In this document: positions 25,558 through 33,847 of the stretch, piece after piece
How the letters are laid out: each line of letters starts with the position of its first letter
How positions within the stretch are numbered: position 1 is the first letter of the stretch
Assembly: GCA_910583745.1 (NCBI GenBank)
Contig: CAJTZC010000002.1
Location: forward strand, 1 to 64,000
Reading direction: 5' to 3'
Source: an uncultured Bacilli bacterium
GTDB taxonomy: Bacteria > Bacillota_I > Bacilli_A > RF39 > UBA660
Length of the DNA: 64,000 nucleotides
Translations under genes and position numbers: made by a program
Notes under the pieces: model-generated
Database searches by the model: none
What the model saw: only the letters and a program-made list of their open reading frames with translations
Told to the model about the DNA's origin: nothing

Positions 25558-26202
25558 ATGAAAAGATTAAAATTAAAAAGTTGGGTAGTACCAGCATTGT
25601 ATGTCGTCAGTTTGACAATTATTTTTGCAAGTGCAGTTTTGATGGGCAAAATGATGATGAATCCTCCTGATGACGCACGCGAGACGATTTTCGTACCAAA
25701 TGACATTTTGGAAGATGACACGACACCCGTCGTCGACGAGGTTACGAATGTCACTGTAAATCAACCTTATCTTTTGGAAGGTGTAAAAGTTGCGAAAGAT
25801 TTTTACGATAAAGATGGAACGGAAGAAAGTCAAATTAACTCTTTGATATTCTACAAAAACACTTATATGGAAAATACAGGAGTTCTCTACAACTATGAAG
25901 AAAAGTTCGATGTCGTCAGCGTCTTGGATGGAACTGTGACTAGCATTACTGACGATGAAATTTTAGGAAAAGTCGTCGAAGTTACGCACTCCACAGAGCT
26001 GATAACGATATACCACTGTCTCAGTGAAGTATCCGTAGGCGTAGGTGACAGCGTCAAACAGAACGATGTCATCGGGGTCAGTGGAAAGGTCAATATCGAT
26101 AAAGGGTATGAAAATGCGCTTCTGTTCGAAGTCAATTATAGAGGTCAAATTTTAAATCCTAACAAATTTTATTTGATGAAAGTTAGCGATTTGGTAAAAT
26201 AG
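25558..26202 (+). CDS. spoIIQ: Stage II sporulation protein Q (degenerate LytM/M23 domain)
   Basis: The 214-residue protein has one N-terminal membrane segment (about 10-31) and an outside LytM-like domain (about 95-205). The wording Y-M-E-N-T-G-V-L-Y-N and V-L-D-G-T-V-T-S-I-T-D-D-E-I-L-G matches SpoIIQ, which zips to SpoIIIAH across the engulfing membranes. Both zinc motifs are lost: the H-x3-D site is replaced around T-G-V-L-Y-N, and the usual final H-x-H reads A-L-L-F-E-V. Only one His (Y-H-C-L) remains. It should be structural, not enzymatic. Start follows GAAGGGGA. Confidence 0.9.
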   Translation: MKRLKLKSWVVPALYVVSLTIIFASAVLMGKMMMNPPDDARETIFVPNDILEDDTTPVVDEVTNVTVNQPYLLEGVKVAKDFYDKDGTEESQINSLIFYKNTYMENTGVLYNYEEKFDVVSVLDGTVTSITDDEILGKVVEVTHSTELITIYHCLSEVSVGVGDSVKQNDVIGVSGKVNIDKGYENALLFEVNYRGQILNPNKFYLMKVSDLVK

Positions 26203-26210
26203 GTGATACT

Positions 26211-26768
26211 ATGAAAAGAGAAGAAATATTGTTTTATTTGAGCGAAGGAAAATTGAGTTTGTATTTTACGGGTGCTCAAAAGGAAAAAACATTTGATGTC
26301 GATACTTCTCTTTTTTTTCAATGCGGTGAAATTTCAAATGTCAGCAAGGGAGAGAATGCTCTTACGCAACTTCTCGCGAAAATTAAGTTTAATCACAGTT
26401 ATCTCAAGCCTGATTTGGTCGTGCTATATAACGATGTGTGCCGGGCAGATATGAAACATCTCTATTGCAGTGTACTTCGAGGATTTAGTTATAATACAAT
26501 ACGATTTGTCCGTCTTTCGAGGATTGCTCGAAGCATCAGCAAAGAGAGGAACGTCGTCGTCTTCGATAAAAACTATTATACTCTGATTGATAGGGGAGAA
26601 AAAACGAAGAATGACGGCGATTTGGGCGAAAATCCTATCATCATTGGCAAGTGCAAAACACCTCATGTTCATTATCCTGACGAGGACATCATTTGGAAGA
26701 CGTTAAAGTCTTGTTTTACAAACGTCAATATTTATGATAATATTGATGTAGGAGATGATGTTTTGTGA
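26211..26768 (+). CDS. Unknown protein between spoIIQ and hpf
   Basis: I do not recognise this 185-residue cytosolic protein. It begins with alternating strands (E-I-L-F-Y-L-S-E-G-K-L-S-L-Y-F), has P-D-L-V-V-L-Y-N-D-V-C and R-N-V-V-V-F-D-K-N-Y-Y in the middle, and several cysteines. The strand order recalls half of an actin-like or Rossmann-type fold, but no nucleotide motif is visible. It starts 8 bp after spoIIQ, where many sporulators carry spoIIID or mreB/mbl, so a sporulation role is possible but unproven. It overlaps hpf by 4 bp. Confidence 0.8.
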   Translation: MKREEILFYLSEGKLSLYFTGAQKEKTFDVDTSLFFQCGEISNVSKGENALTQLLAKIKFNHSYLKPDLVVLYNDVCRADMKHLYCSVLRGFSYNTIRFVRLSRIARSISKERNVVVFDKNYYTLIDRGEKTKNDGDLGENPIIIGKCKTPHVHYPDEDIIWKTLKSCFTNVNIYDNIDVGDDVL

Positions 26769-27292
26769 AGATTTCAATTCATGGAGACCACGTAAAGATT
26801 ACGGAGGCAATCAAAGAGTATGTAGAGGATAAACTTGGAAAGTTATCTAAGTACTTCGACGATTCTATGGACATCGATGTTATCGTAAAAGTTAGACTGA
26901 GAGGTAAAGAGGATATTATCGAAGTCACAGTTCCAACTAAACTTTTTACCTTGAGAGCAGAGGCAAGTCACGAGGATTTGTATGCTGCAATCGATTTGGT
27001 GCAAAAGAAGCTTGAAACACAAATAAAGAAGAACAAAGCGAAACTTGCCAATCGATATAAGGATAAAAAAGGATTTGTGATTCTTGCTGAAACGGAGGAA
27101 GAACAGGAAGAAGAAAGTCAAATCGTTCGTCGCAAAGAGGTGGAATTTAAACCTATGGACGAAGAAGAGGCTATCCTTCAAATGGAACTCTCTGAGCACG
27201 ATTTCTTCGTATTTAAGAATTCGAAAGAAAAATGCACGAGTGTCGTCTATAAGCGAAAAGACGGAAAATACGGTATAATCAACGCTAGATAG
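26765..27292 (+). CDS. hpf: Ribosome hibernation promoting factor, long form
   Basis: The 175-residue protein has an N-terminal S30AE domain (about 1-95) and a C-terminal dimerisation domain (about 118-175, with F-K-P-M-D-E-E-E-A and K-R-K-D-G-K-Y-G-I-I). Long HPF pairs two 70S ribosomes into inactive 100S dimers in slow growth. Start GTG 26765 follows GGAG by 10 bp. hpf lies two genes before secA, close to the Bacillus yvyD-secA order. Confidence 0.96.
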   Translation: MKISIHGDHVKITEAIKEYVEDKLGKLSKYFDDSMDIDVIVKVRLRGKEDIIEVTVPTKLFTLRAEASHEDLYAAIDLVQKKLETQIKKNKAKLANRYKDKKGFVILAETEEEQEEESQIVRRKEVEFKPMDEEEAILQMELSEHDFFVFKNSKEKCTSVVYKRKDGKYGIINAR

Positions 27293-27297
27293 CTTGC

Positions 27298-27326
27298 AGA
27301 ACAAAACGAAAGTTTTGTTCTTTTTG
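27298..27326 (+). terminator. Strong intrinsic terminator after hpf
   Basis: AGAACAAAAC (27298-27307), a GAAA tetraloop, GTTTTGTTCT (27312-27321) and a T-run. Perfect 10-bp stem. Confidence 0.95.
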
Positions 27327-27327
27327 C

Positions 27328-27355
27328 TTGACATTTTTCTCTCTTTTCATATAAT
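27328..27355 (+). promoter_or_regulatory. Predicted sigma-A promoter of the hydrolase gene
   Basis: TTGACA (27328-27333) and TATAAT (27350-27355), 16 bp apart, both perfect consensus. One of the best promoters in the window. Confidence 0.88.
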
Positions 27356-27387
27356 ATGTTGCATAAGAAGTGGAGTTAAGTGTAATT

Positions 27388-28203
27388 ATGTATGACTATA
27401 GAGAAAATAAAGAGAGATATAAGCCTAATGAGTTAGGAAGTTTGTATATAGATGATTCTAAACTTTCGACCAACGAAAGACCTATTATTTATATAGGCGG
27501 ACAAATGGAACACAGATGTCATGTGTTAGAACAATGTGGAAAGACATTCGATATGGGACACGAAATATTTACTGGAAGTTGGTTCTATGATTATCCAGTT
27601 ATTCTTCGCGACAAATCTAAAATAACGGCAGAAGCTTTTGCAGCGAATTTTCTGGAAGCGCTCAATCAATCTGGTTTAAAGGAGATAGATATCGTCACAG
27701 AGTCTTTTGGAGGTCTCATCGGTTCTTACGTGTCGAAAGACCCAAGAGTTCACAGGATTTACGCCGTACATCCGCCGATTACAGGCACACCTTTAGCAAA
27801 CCCCGATTTGGTAAGACAGTATAGCGAATTATATTCTAAACAAGAGAGATTAATCAGTCTCTTGGTTCAGAGAATTATCGATAAGCGCTACGGATTTGAA
27901 AAAGATAATGCCAAGGGTGTCGATTTGAGAAAAGTCGATTTGAATAAGTTGTTGGTCATCGGTAGTGCTGTTGATGACCAAGAACAGAGCGATTTGGTTA
28001 GAAATCTATATAGTATAATTTATAAAATAAGTGGTTTACCTAGTGATGGTGTCGTCATCTTTGATGAGGAGTTGTTCCGTCAAAAAGGAATTAACTTTGT
28101 AAGAGAGAGTCGTCCACTCAATCATTTTGACGCAGGAAGTGAAGAACGTCTGCATGAAATTAAAGAGTTTGTGATATCTCCAGTTAAACACCAAAGTATT
28201 TAG
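27388..28203 (+). CDS. Alpha/beta-hydrolase (lipase/esterase-like)
   Basis: The 271-residue cytosolic protein has an early strand I-I-Y-I-G-G-Q-M (oxyanion side), a nucleophile elbow V-T-E-S-F-G-G-L-I-G-S (Ser near 118), D-D in I-G-S-A-V-D-D as possible acid, and L-N-H-F-D-A-G near the end with the likely catalytic His. The elbow T-E-S-F-G differs from the usual G-x-S-x-G at its first position. Substrate unknown. Start ATG 27388 follows GTGGAG. Single-gene unit with its own strong promoter and terminator. Confidence 0.8.
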   Translation: MYDYRENKERYKPNELGSLYIDDSKLSTNERPIIYIGGQMEHRCHVLEQCGKTFDMGHEIFTGSWFYDYPVILRDKSKITAEAFAANFLEALNQSGLKEIDIVTESFGGLIGSYVSKDPRVHRIYAVHPPITGTPLANPDLVRQYSELYSKQERLISLLVQRIIDKRYGFEKDNAKGVDLRKVDLNKLLVIGSAVDDQEQSDLVRNLYSIIYKISGLPSDGVVIFDEELFRQKGINFVRESRPLNHFDAGSEERLHEIKEFVISPVKHQSI

Positions 28204-28210
28204 TGAAAAG

Positions 28211-28240
28211 TACGCGTTTTTATGACGTGTATTTTATTTT
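28211..28240 (+). terminator. Intrinsic terminator after the hydrolase gene
   Basis: TACGCG (28211-28216) pairs with CGTGTA (28226-28231), one G-T pair, followed by TTTTATTTT. Confidence 0.7.
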
Positions 28241-28294
28241 GCATTTTTTGCGAAGTTTGCAGGGCTGATTATCTCTTAAAAGTTGTAAGAACCG

Positions 28295-28323
28295 TTTACT
28301 TTTCTGCTTTATTTTGTTAAAAT
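28295..28323 (+). promoter_or_regulatory. Predicted promoter of secA
   Basis: TTTACT (28295-28300) and TAAAAT (28318-28323) are 17 bp apart with an extended -10 TG at 28315-28316. Confidence 0.75.
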
Positions 28324-28346
28324 AGAGAACGTGGAGGACAAAGAAT

Positions 28347-30845
28347 ATGAATATATTAAAAAGTTTAGTAGATTCCGAGTATAAGGAATTACAAAAGTTT
28401 AAAAAAATTGCAGATGCCATCGATGCGATGGAACCTGAAATGCAAAAGTTATCCGATGAGGAACTTGCGGGAAAGACAATAGAATTTAAAGAAGAAATTA
28501 AGAATGGTACTACTTTAGATAATCTCATCGTTCCGGCATTCGCGGTTGCAAGAGAAGCTGCTTATAGAGTTATCGGTGAAAAGCCTTTCTATGTACAGTT
28601 ATTAGGAGGTCTCGCTATTCATTTTGGAAATATCGCCGAGATGAAGACAGGAGAAGGTAAAACTCTGACAGCTATACTTCCAGCCTATTTGAATGCTTTA
28701 TCTGGAGAAGGTGTGCACATCATCACTGTTAATGAATTCTTAGCGCAACATGCTTCAGAATGGATGGGTCAAATCTTCAAATTCTTAGGCATAACAGTAG
28801 GATTGAATCTCAGAGAGTTGAATCCAGAAGAAAAAAGAGAAATCTACAATGCAGATGTCACTTATTCGACAAACAACGAAATTGGATTCGATTATCTTCG
28901 AGACAATATGGTCTCTAGAAAAGAAGACAGAGTGCAAAGACCATTGAACTTCGTCATCATCGATGAGGTCGACTCTGTTTTAATCGATGAAGCGAGAACG
29001 CCACTCATCATTTCTGGTGGAAAGATGAATTCTAAAAACCTTTATATGGATTCCGATTTGGCTGTGAAGAAGCTCAAAGCTGAAGAGGATTACACCGTTG
29101 ATGAAAAGACAAAAACGGTTTCTTTGACGGAAACTGGAAGCGAAAAGGTTCAAACGTCGTTCGGCTTAAAGAATCTCTACGATGAAGAGAATACGGCTCT
29201 TGTACACCATATCATTCAAGCTTTGAAAGCGAACTATGGAATGAAAAAAGATGTCGACTACATGGTAAGCGACGAGGGCGAAGTCGTCATCATCGACCAA
29301 TTTACGGGAAGATTGATGCCTGGCCGTCAATTCAGCGAAGGTCTGCATCAAGCTATCGAAGCTAAAGAGGGCGTCAAAATTAATGAAGAGACGAAGACGA
29401 TGGCTACGATTACATTCCAGAACTTGTTTAGAATGTACAAAAAGATTTCAGGTATGACGGGTACTGCTAAGACAGAAGAGGAAGAGTTCCGAGATATCTA
29501 CAATATGTATGTCATAAGAATTCCGACGAATAAACCTGTCATAAGAAAGGACTATACCGATTTAATTTATGCGACTGAAGCTGGAAAATATAAAGCAATC
29601 GTTGCAAAAATAAAAGAGGTCCACGCGACAGGAGAACCTATTCTCGTCGGTACTGTATCAGTAGAAAATAACGAGAGACTTTCTAAAATGTTAAAACGTG
29701 AGGGTATTCCTCATGAAGTTTTGAATGCAAAGAACCATTCAAGAGAGGCAGAGATTATTGCCAAGGCTGGTGAAAAAGGTGCGGTTACTATCGCTACGAA
29801 CATGGCTGGTCGTGGAACCGACATCAAGTTAGCGGACGGCGTTACCGATTTAGGCGGACTTTTGGTCATCGGTACAGAGAGACATGAATCACGCCGTATC
29901 GATAATCAGCTTCGTGGTCGTGCCGGTCGTCAAGGTGACCCAGGTGCGAGTCAATTCTTTGTCTCTTTTGAGGACGAATTGATGAGAAGGTTCGGTACAG
30001 ATAAGATTAAACAGATGGTTCAGGGTTTGGGATTGACTGATGACCAAGCTATTCAAAATAAGATGTTATCTAAGTCTATCGAGACGGCACAGAAGAAAGT
30101 AGAAGGAAACAACTACGATATGCGTAAGCATCTATTGGATTATGACAACATCATCAGCGAGCAAAGAACAATTATTTATAGAAAACGTAATGAACTTTTG
30201 GATGCAGAGTTAGAGAGAGAAATCGTCTTGGATACGTTTAGAAATCACATTGCCGATGTAGTTGAAAAACATATCGCTCCTGAAGGGAAACTTACTAAAG
30301 AGGACAATGAGAATATAGTCGATTTTGTAAATAACAATCTTTTGAGAAAAAGTACTATATCTGAAAGTGACCTCACGGGCAAAAAAGTTGACGATGTCGA
30401 GGATTTTATCTTCAATGTAGTGGCAAGAGAGTATGAAGAAAAGACTGCTGAATTCCCTCAAGAAATAATAGACCAATTCGAAAGAATGATATCTTTGAGA
30501 GTTATCGATTCTGCTTGGATTGAACATATCACAACGATGGAACATCTAAAAGAAGGTATCAATCTGAGAAGCTATGCTCAAACTAATCCGCTTCAAGCGT
30601 ATGCTTTGGAAGGATATAATATTTTCCAAAATATGTTGGAGAACATCGACCAGAATATATCTAACTTCTTATTAAAAATGGAAATTCAACAAAATACCGT
30701 CGAACAAAGACCTGTTCAGAAGGTTCAAATGAACGATGGTAAAGAAAAGGTCAGCAATGGTCCGAAGAAGTCTAGCAAGGTTGGTAGAAACCAAAAATGC
30801 GTTTGCGGTTCGGGCAAAAAGTACAAAAATTGTTGCGGAAAGTGA
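28347..30845 (+). CDS. secA: Preprotein translocase ATPase SecA
   Basis: The 832-residue motor drives proteins through SecYEG. Visible are Walker A M-K-T-G-E-G-K-T, the DEAD-like I-D-E-V-D-S-V-L-I-D-E-A-R-T-P-L-I-I-S-G, A-G-R-G-T-D-I-K-L and L-R-G-R-A-G-R-Q-G-D-P-G-x-S. The C-terminus has the zinc-binding C-V-C-G-S-G-K-K-Y-K-N-C-C. ATG follows GTGGAGG. In Bacillus prfB usually follows; here a decayed region follows instead. Confidence 0.98.
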   Translation: MNILKSLVDSEYKELQKFKKIADAIDAMEPEMQKLSDEELAGKTIEFKEEIKNGTTLDNLIVPAFAVAREAAYRVIGEKPFYVQLLGGLAIHFGNIAEMKTGEGKTLTAILPAYLNALSGEGVHIITVNEFLAQHASEWMGQIFKFLGITVGLNLRELNPEEKREIYNADVTYSTNNEIGFDYLRDNMVSRKEDRVQRPLNFVIIDEVDSVLIDEARTPLIISGGKMNSKNLYMDSDLAVKKLKAEEDYTVDEKTKTVSLTETGSEKVQTSFGLKNLYDEENTALVHHIIQALKANYGMKKDVDYMVSDEGEVVIIDQFTGRLMPGRQFSEGLHQAIEAKEGVKINEETKTMATITFQNLFRMYKKISGMTGTAKTEEEEFRDIYNMYVIRIPTNKPVIRKDYTDLIYATEAGKYKAIVAKIKEVHATGEPILVGTVSVENNERLSKMLKREGIPHEVLNAKNHSREAEIIAKAGEKGAVTIATNMAGRGTDIKLADGVTDLGGLLVIGTERHESRRIDNQLRGRAGRQGDPGASQFFVSFEDELMRRFGTDKIKQMVQGLGLTDDQAIQNKMLSKSIETAQKKVEGNNYDMRKHLLDYDNIISEQRTIIYRKRNELLDAELEREIVLDTFRNHIADVVEKHIAPEGKLTKEDNENIVDFVNNNLLRKSTISESDLTGKKVDDVEDFIFNVVAREYEEKTAEFPQEIIDQFERMISLRVIDSAWIEHITTMEHLKEGINLRSYAQTNPLQAYALEGYNIFQNMLENIDQNISNFLLKMEIQQNTVEQRPVQKVQMNDGKEKVSNGPKKSSKVGRNQKCVCGSGKKYKNCCGK

Positions 30846-30924
30846 GATAAATAAAAGGTTTGCGATGATTTTGCAAAGAAAAAAATGTTAACAAATAGAT
30901 ATTTGTTTGCAAGTAATTAAAAAA

Positions 30925-30985
30925 CAGGGCTTAAATGCCCTGAAATAAAGGATGTAAACATTAAAGATATGTGAACATCCTTTTA
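30925..30985 (+). terminator. Two hairpins after secA, probable terminators
   Basis: CAGGGC (30925-30930) pairs with GCCCTG (30937-30942) without a T-run. AAGGATGT (30948-30955) pairs perfectly with ACATCCTT (30975-30982), followed by TT. The second is the better terminator candidate. A further TTTGC/GCAAA hairpin lies near 30860-30876. Confidence 0.55.
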
Positions 30986-31008
30986 AAATTCAAAAATGAG
31001 GTGATAAA

Positions 31009-31590
31009 ATGAAAAAAGACATAGTAACTACAGAGATAATAGTAAAAGAAAATAAAGTAGGAATTTTAAGAATAGGTAATGTAAATTATATTCATTAACT
31101 GATTTAGCTAGGCAGGCAAATTCCGAAGACCCATCTGGTGTAATTAGAAATTGGATGTCAAATAAAAACTCATTTGATTACTATAGTTTATGAGAAGAGA
31201 TTAATCATGAAGATTTTAATTCCGTGGAATCCCACAGAATTAAAATTGATGAATCTCCTTATAATCGTTTTACTATGACACCTTACGTTGGAAAAGAGAT
31301 TTTAATGCTATTGGAATTATTCCAAGCAGCGGAAAATATAGTAAAGGAACTTTTGCTTATCCTGATATTGCCTTTGAATTCGCGAGTTGGCTATCTCTAG
31401 AATTCAAGTTATACTTAATAAAAGAATTTGAAAGATTAAAAACAAATGAGGCATACCAAGAAAAAGTTGATTAGCAAGCCAATAGATTATTAGCTAAATT
31501 AAATTACATAGTTCATACTGATGCAGTACACACCTATACATTAGAGGAGAAGATAATTAATATATGCAATTTGATGTGTACAAAAGACGG
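31009..31590 (+). pseudogene. Decayed KilA-N domain protein
   Basis: Translated in pieces, the stretch reads K-V-G-I-L-R-I-G-N-V-N-Y-I, then in another frame S-L-T-D-L-A-R-Q-A-N-S-E-D-P-S-G-V-I-R-N-W, then R-F-T-M-T-P, then A-I-G-I-I-P-S-S-G-K-Y and D-I-A-F-E-F-A-S-W-L-S-L-E-F-K-L-Y. These match KilA-N (N1R/P28-like) DNA-binding proteins of phages and mobile elements. A frameshift near 31098, a TGA near 31190 and a TAG near 31473 where relatives have Trp, and another shift near 31280-31310 break it. The start after GAGGTGATAAA is intact. It is a dead copy. Confidence 0.85.
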
Positions 31591-31699
31591 TATATTCACG
31601 ATTGATAAAAGATGGTGGACCTCATTTCAAGAAAGGGCGCCTATGAAACAACGCAGTACTATGTGATAGAACTTGTTCCCTGAAATAAAAGGAGAACTT
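31591..31699 (+). other. Unassigned remnant between two pseudogenes
   Basis: The frame of the KilA-N remnant stays open to about 31674 but no longer resembles that family. In another frame 31609-31683 reads K-M-V-D-L-I-S-R-K-G-A-Y-E-T-T-Q-Y-Y-V-I-E-L-V-P then stop, like the tail of a lost gene. No function can be given. Confidence 0.35.
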
Positions 31700-31998
31700 A
31701 TGAATAAAATTTCTTGGATGTTTTCTTATAAACTAAAAAAGGTGTGACTGAAGAAGAGTTTATTGCTTTAACGCAAAAGTTACATGATGAAGTGATTTCA
31801 AAAGCGAAGGGCTTTATTTCGTGGGAACATTTTTTACAAAAAGATGTTTGGACCGATTTCGTTCTTTGGTAAACAGAAGAAGATGCGAAGAATGCGATGA
31901 CCATAGGACAAGGTAAGGATGTCACTAATAATTTTTATGCCTGCATTCAGATGAATACTTGTAGAGCATTGGTTTCGAGAATGGTTAAAAAATATTAG
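31700..31998 (+). pseudogene. Decayed antibiotic-biosynthesis-monooxygenase-like protein
   Basis: A start ATG after AAGGAG begins M-N-K-I-S-W-M-F-S-Y-K-L-K-K. After a frameshift near 31741 it continues G-V-T-E-E-E-F-I-A-L-T-Q-K-L-H-D-E-V and G-F-I-S-W-E-H-F-L, then hits TAA at 31870-31872 before T-E-E-D-A-K-N-A-M-T. The order matches small ABM-like (dimeric alpha+beta barrel) proteins of about 100 residues. At least two inactivating changes. Confidence 0.75.
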
Positions 31999-32045
31999 TT
32001 GACTCACCATGTCGTTTTTTACAATGAATTTAAGGAAGTGGTAGT

Positions 32046-32621
32046 ATGTTCGGCGATTTAAAAAAACAAATAGAGAAATGTAGGTATTGCGAGGAGAAAT
32101 TTGGATTCGAGCCGCGACCTATCTTTTGGGGAAGTCAAAAAGCTAAAATTGTACAGATAAGCCAAGCTCCATCTTATACCGTACATAATAGTGGAAAGCC
32201 TTTCACGGATATGAGTGGAAAAACATTGAAACAGGACTGGTATCAAATCAGTGAAGAAGAATTTTATAATCATGAGAATTTCTTTATCGGAGCCGTCGCG
32301 CATTGCTATCCAGGAAAAGATAAAAACGGAAATGATAGACAACCTCCTACAATCTGTTTTGAGAAGTGGGTGGAGAAGGAGATTCAACTCGTCGAAAATG
32401 AAATCTACATTATAATAGGAGCGAAAGCGGCGAGTCGATTTTTTCCTGGTGAAAAATTTGAAGACTTGGTCTTTAAAAATAATGTTTGGAATGGAAAACT
32501 CACCATCGTTTTGCCTCATCCTTCTCCTCTCAATAAAAAGTGGATAAAGGATAGACCAGAATTTTTGGAGAAGAGAATGGTCGAAGTTCGTGAAATCATA
32601 AATCAGGTATTAAAGAGGTAA
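32046..32621 (+). CDS. Uracil-DNA-glycosylase superfamily protein
   Basis: The 191-residue protein has an N-terminal C-R-Y-C pair, then V-Q-I-S-Q-A-P-S-Y-T-V-H-N-S-G-K-P-F-T-D (active-site/uracil pocket region), H-C-Y-P-G-K and, near the C-terminus, L-P-H-P-S-P-L-N, the H-P-S-P motif of UDG family 4/5-like enzymes. Cysteines could hold an iron-sulfur cluster. It likely removes uracil or damaged bases from DNA. ATG follows GGAAGTGG. Confidence 0.85.
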   Translation: MFGDLKKQIEKCRYCEEKFGFEPRPIFWGSQKAKIVQISQAPSYTVHNSGKPFTDMSGKTLKQDWYQISEEEFYNHENFFIGAVAHCYPGKDKNGNDRQPPTICFEKWVEKEIQLVENEIYIIIGAKAASRFFPGEKFEDLVFKNNVWNGKLTIVLPHPSPLNKKWIKDRPEFLEKRMVEVREIINQVLKR

Positions 32622-32628
32622 CTTAAAT

Positions 32629-32656
32629 AAGAAATCTTTAAGATTTTCTTTTTTAA
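32629..32656 (+). terminator. Intrinsic terminator after the UDG-like gene
   Basis: AAGAAATCTT (32629-32638) pairs with AAGATTTTCTT (32640-32650) with one bulge, followed by TTTT. Confidence 0.65.
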
Positions 32657-32683
32657 TGGTATAATGATTTTAGGAGATATTTT

Positions 32684-33838
32684 ATGAAAAACAATAAAGA
32701 TAGAGCGTGGATAGAAATAAATTTGAGTAGTTTAAAACACAATGTCGAGATAATAAAAAAAGCACTTCCTACAAAAACTAAAATTATGGCTGTCGTTAAA
32801 GCGAATGCGACAGGTCATGGAAGCATCTTAGTTGCAAAGGATCTCGAGCATTTGGGAATTACAGATTTTGCGGTAGCATCACTCGATGAGGCCATTGAGC
32901 TTCGAGAAAACGGTATAAAAGGAAATATTTTGATTTTCGGTTTTACTAGTTTTGAAAATCTAGAGGATGTCATAAAGTACGATTTGATGCAGACAATTAT
33001 CGATTATTCTTATTCTGAAAAAATAAAGAAACTCGATTTAAGTCAAAAACTCAAGTGCCATGTTAAAATAAATACAGGTATGAACCGCCTTGGGGAGAAT
33101 CACGACAACATAGAAAATCTTACTCGTATTTATGAAAATGACAAACTAGATGTTAGGGGAACTTTTAGTCATTTCTGTGTGGCTGATTCTGAAAAAGAAG
33201 AACATGTAAAATTTTCTAAACAGCAAATAGAAAATTTCGATCGATGTATAGAAATTCTTCAGGGTAAGGGTTTTGATTTAGGAAAAATTCATTTGCAAGC
33301 GAGTTATGGTTTAACGAACTATCCTGAATTAGAATATGATTTTGTTAGAATGGGGATTTTTCTATATGGAGTCGACAGTTCGTTAGGAGCTTATCAAAAA
33401 AAACGCTTGGATTTGAAACCTATCCTTTCTTTAAAAGCAAGGGTGGCTTCTATTAAAGAAATATCTGAAGGAGAATCTGTGAGTTATGGTCGTATTTATA
33501 GAGCGCCGAGTACGAGAAAAGTCGCAGCGATTTCTATCGGGTATGCCGACGGGTTTCCTAGAAGTCTCGTTGAGAATGATATGTATGTAAAAATCAATGG
33601 ACAGACCGCGAAGATTATCGGTAGTATCTGTATGGACCAAACGATGGCCGATGTTACGGATATAGAGAATGTGTCCATCGGTGATGAGGTCGTTTTCATC
33701 GATGCGGAAGACGAGAATTTCTCTGCTTTGAATATAGCTACAAAGTCTGACAACATCGTTACTGAATTTTTAAGTCGATTGGGAGCTCGGTTGCCAAGAA
33801 TAGGTTTTTATGACAATGAAAAGGACGAGTCAATATGA
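32684..33838 (+). CDS. alr: Alanine racemase
   Basis: The 384-residue PLP enzyme makes D-alanine for peptidoglycan. The PLP lysine lies in V-V-K-A-N-A-T-G-H-G, and the second catalytic Tyr in S-V-S-Y-G-R-I-Y; G-Y-A-D-G-F and C-M-D-Q-T are present. The usual Tyr of K-A-N-A-Y-G-H-G is Thr here, an uncommon change near the PLP phosphate. An extended -10 (TGGTATAAT at 32657-32665) and TAGGAG precede it. Confidence 0.95.
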   Translation: MKNNKDRAWIEINLSSLKHNVEIIKKALPTKTKIMAVVKANATGHGSILVAKDLEHLGITDFAVASLDEAIELRENGIKGNILIFGFTSFENLEDVIKYDLMQTIIDYSYSEKIKKLDLSQKLKCHVKINTGMNRLGENHDNIENLTRIYENDKLDVRGTFSHFCVADSEKEEHVKFSKQQIENFDRCIEILQGKGFDLGKIHLQASYGLTNYPELEYDFVRMGIFLYGVDSSLGAYQKKRLDLKPILSLKARVASIKEISEGESVSYGRIYRAPSTRKVAAISIGYADGFPRSLVENDMYVKINGQTAKIIGSICMDQTMADVTDIENVSIGDEVVFIDAEDENFSALNIATKSDNIVTEFLSRLGARLPRIGFYDNEKDESI

Positions 33839-33847
33839 GCTCGTCCT
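33822..33847. terminator. Bidirectional terminator between alr and the helicase gene
   Basis: AGGACGAG (33822-33829) pairs perfectly with CTCGTCCT (33840-33847). Both stop codons (33836-33838 and 33846-33848) lie in the hairpin. Confidence 0.8.

Noticed and set aside
31100..31480. TGA and TAG at Trp positions in the KilA-N reading, suggesting a recoded stop codon
   Set aside because: The same gene also has frameshifts, UGA terminates many intact core genes here, and the only tRNA-Trp has a CCA anticodon. Decay explains it.
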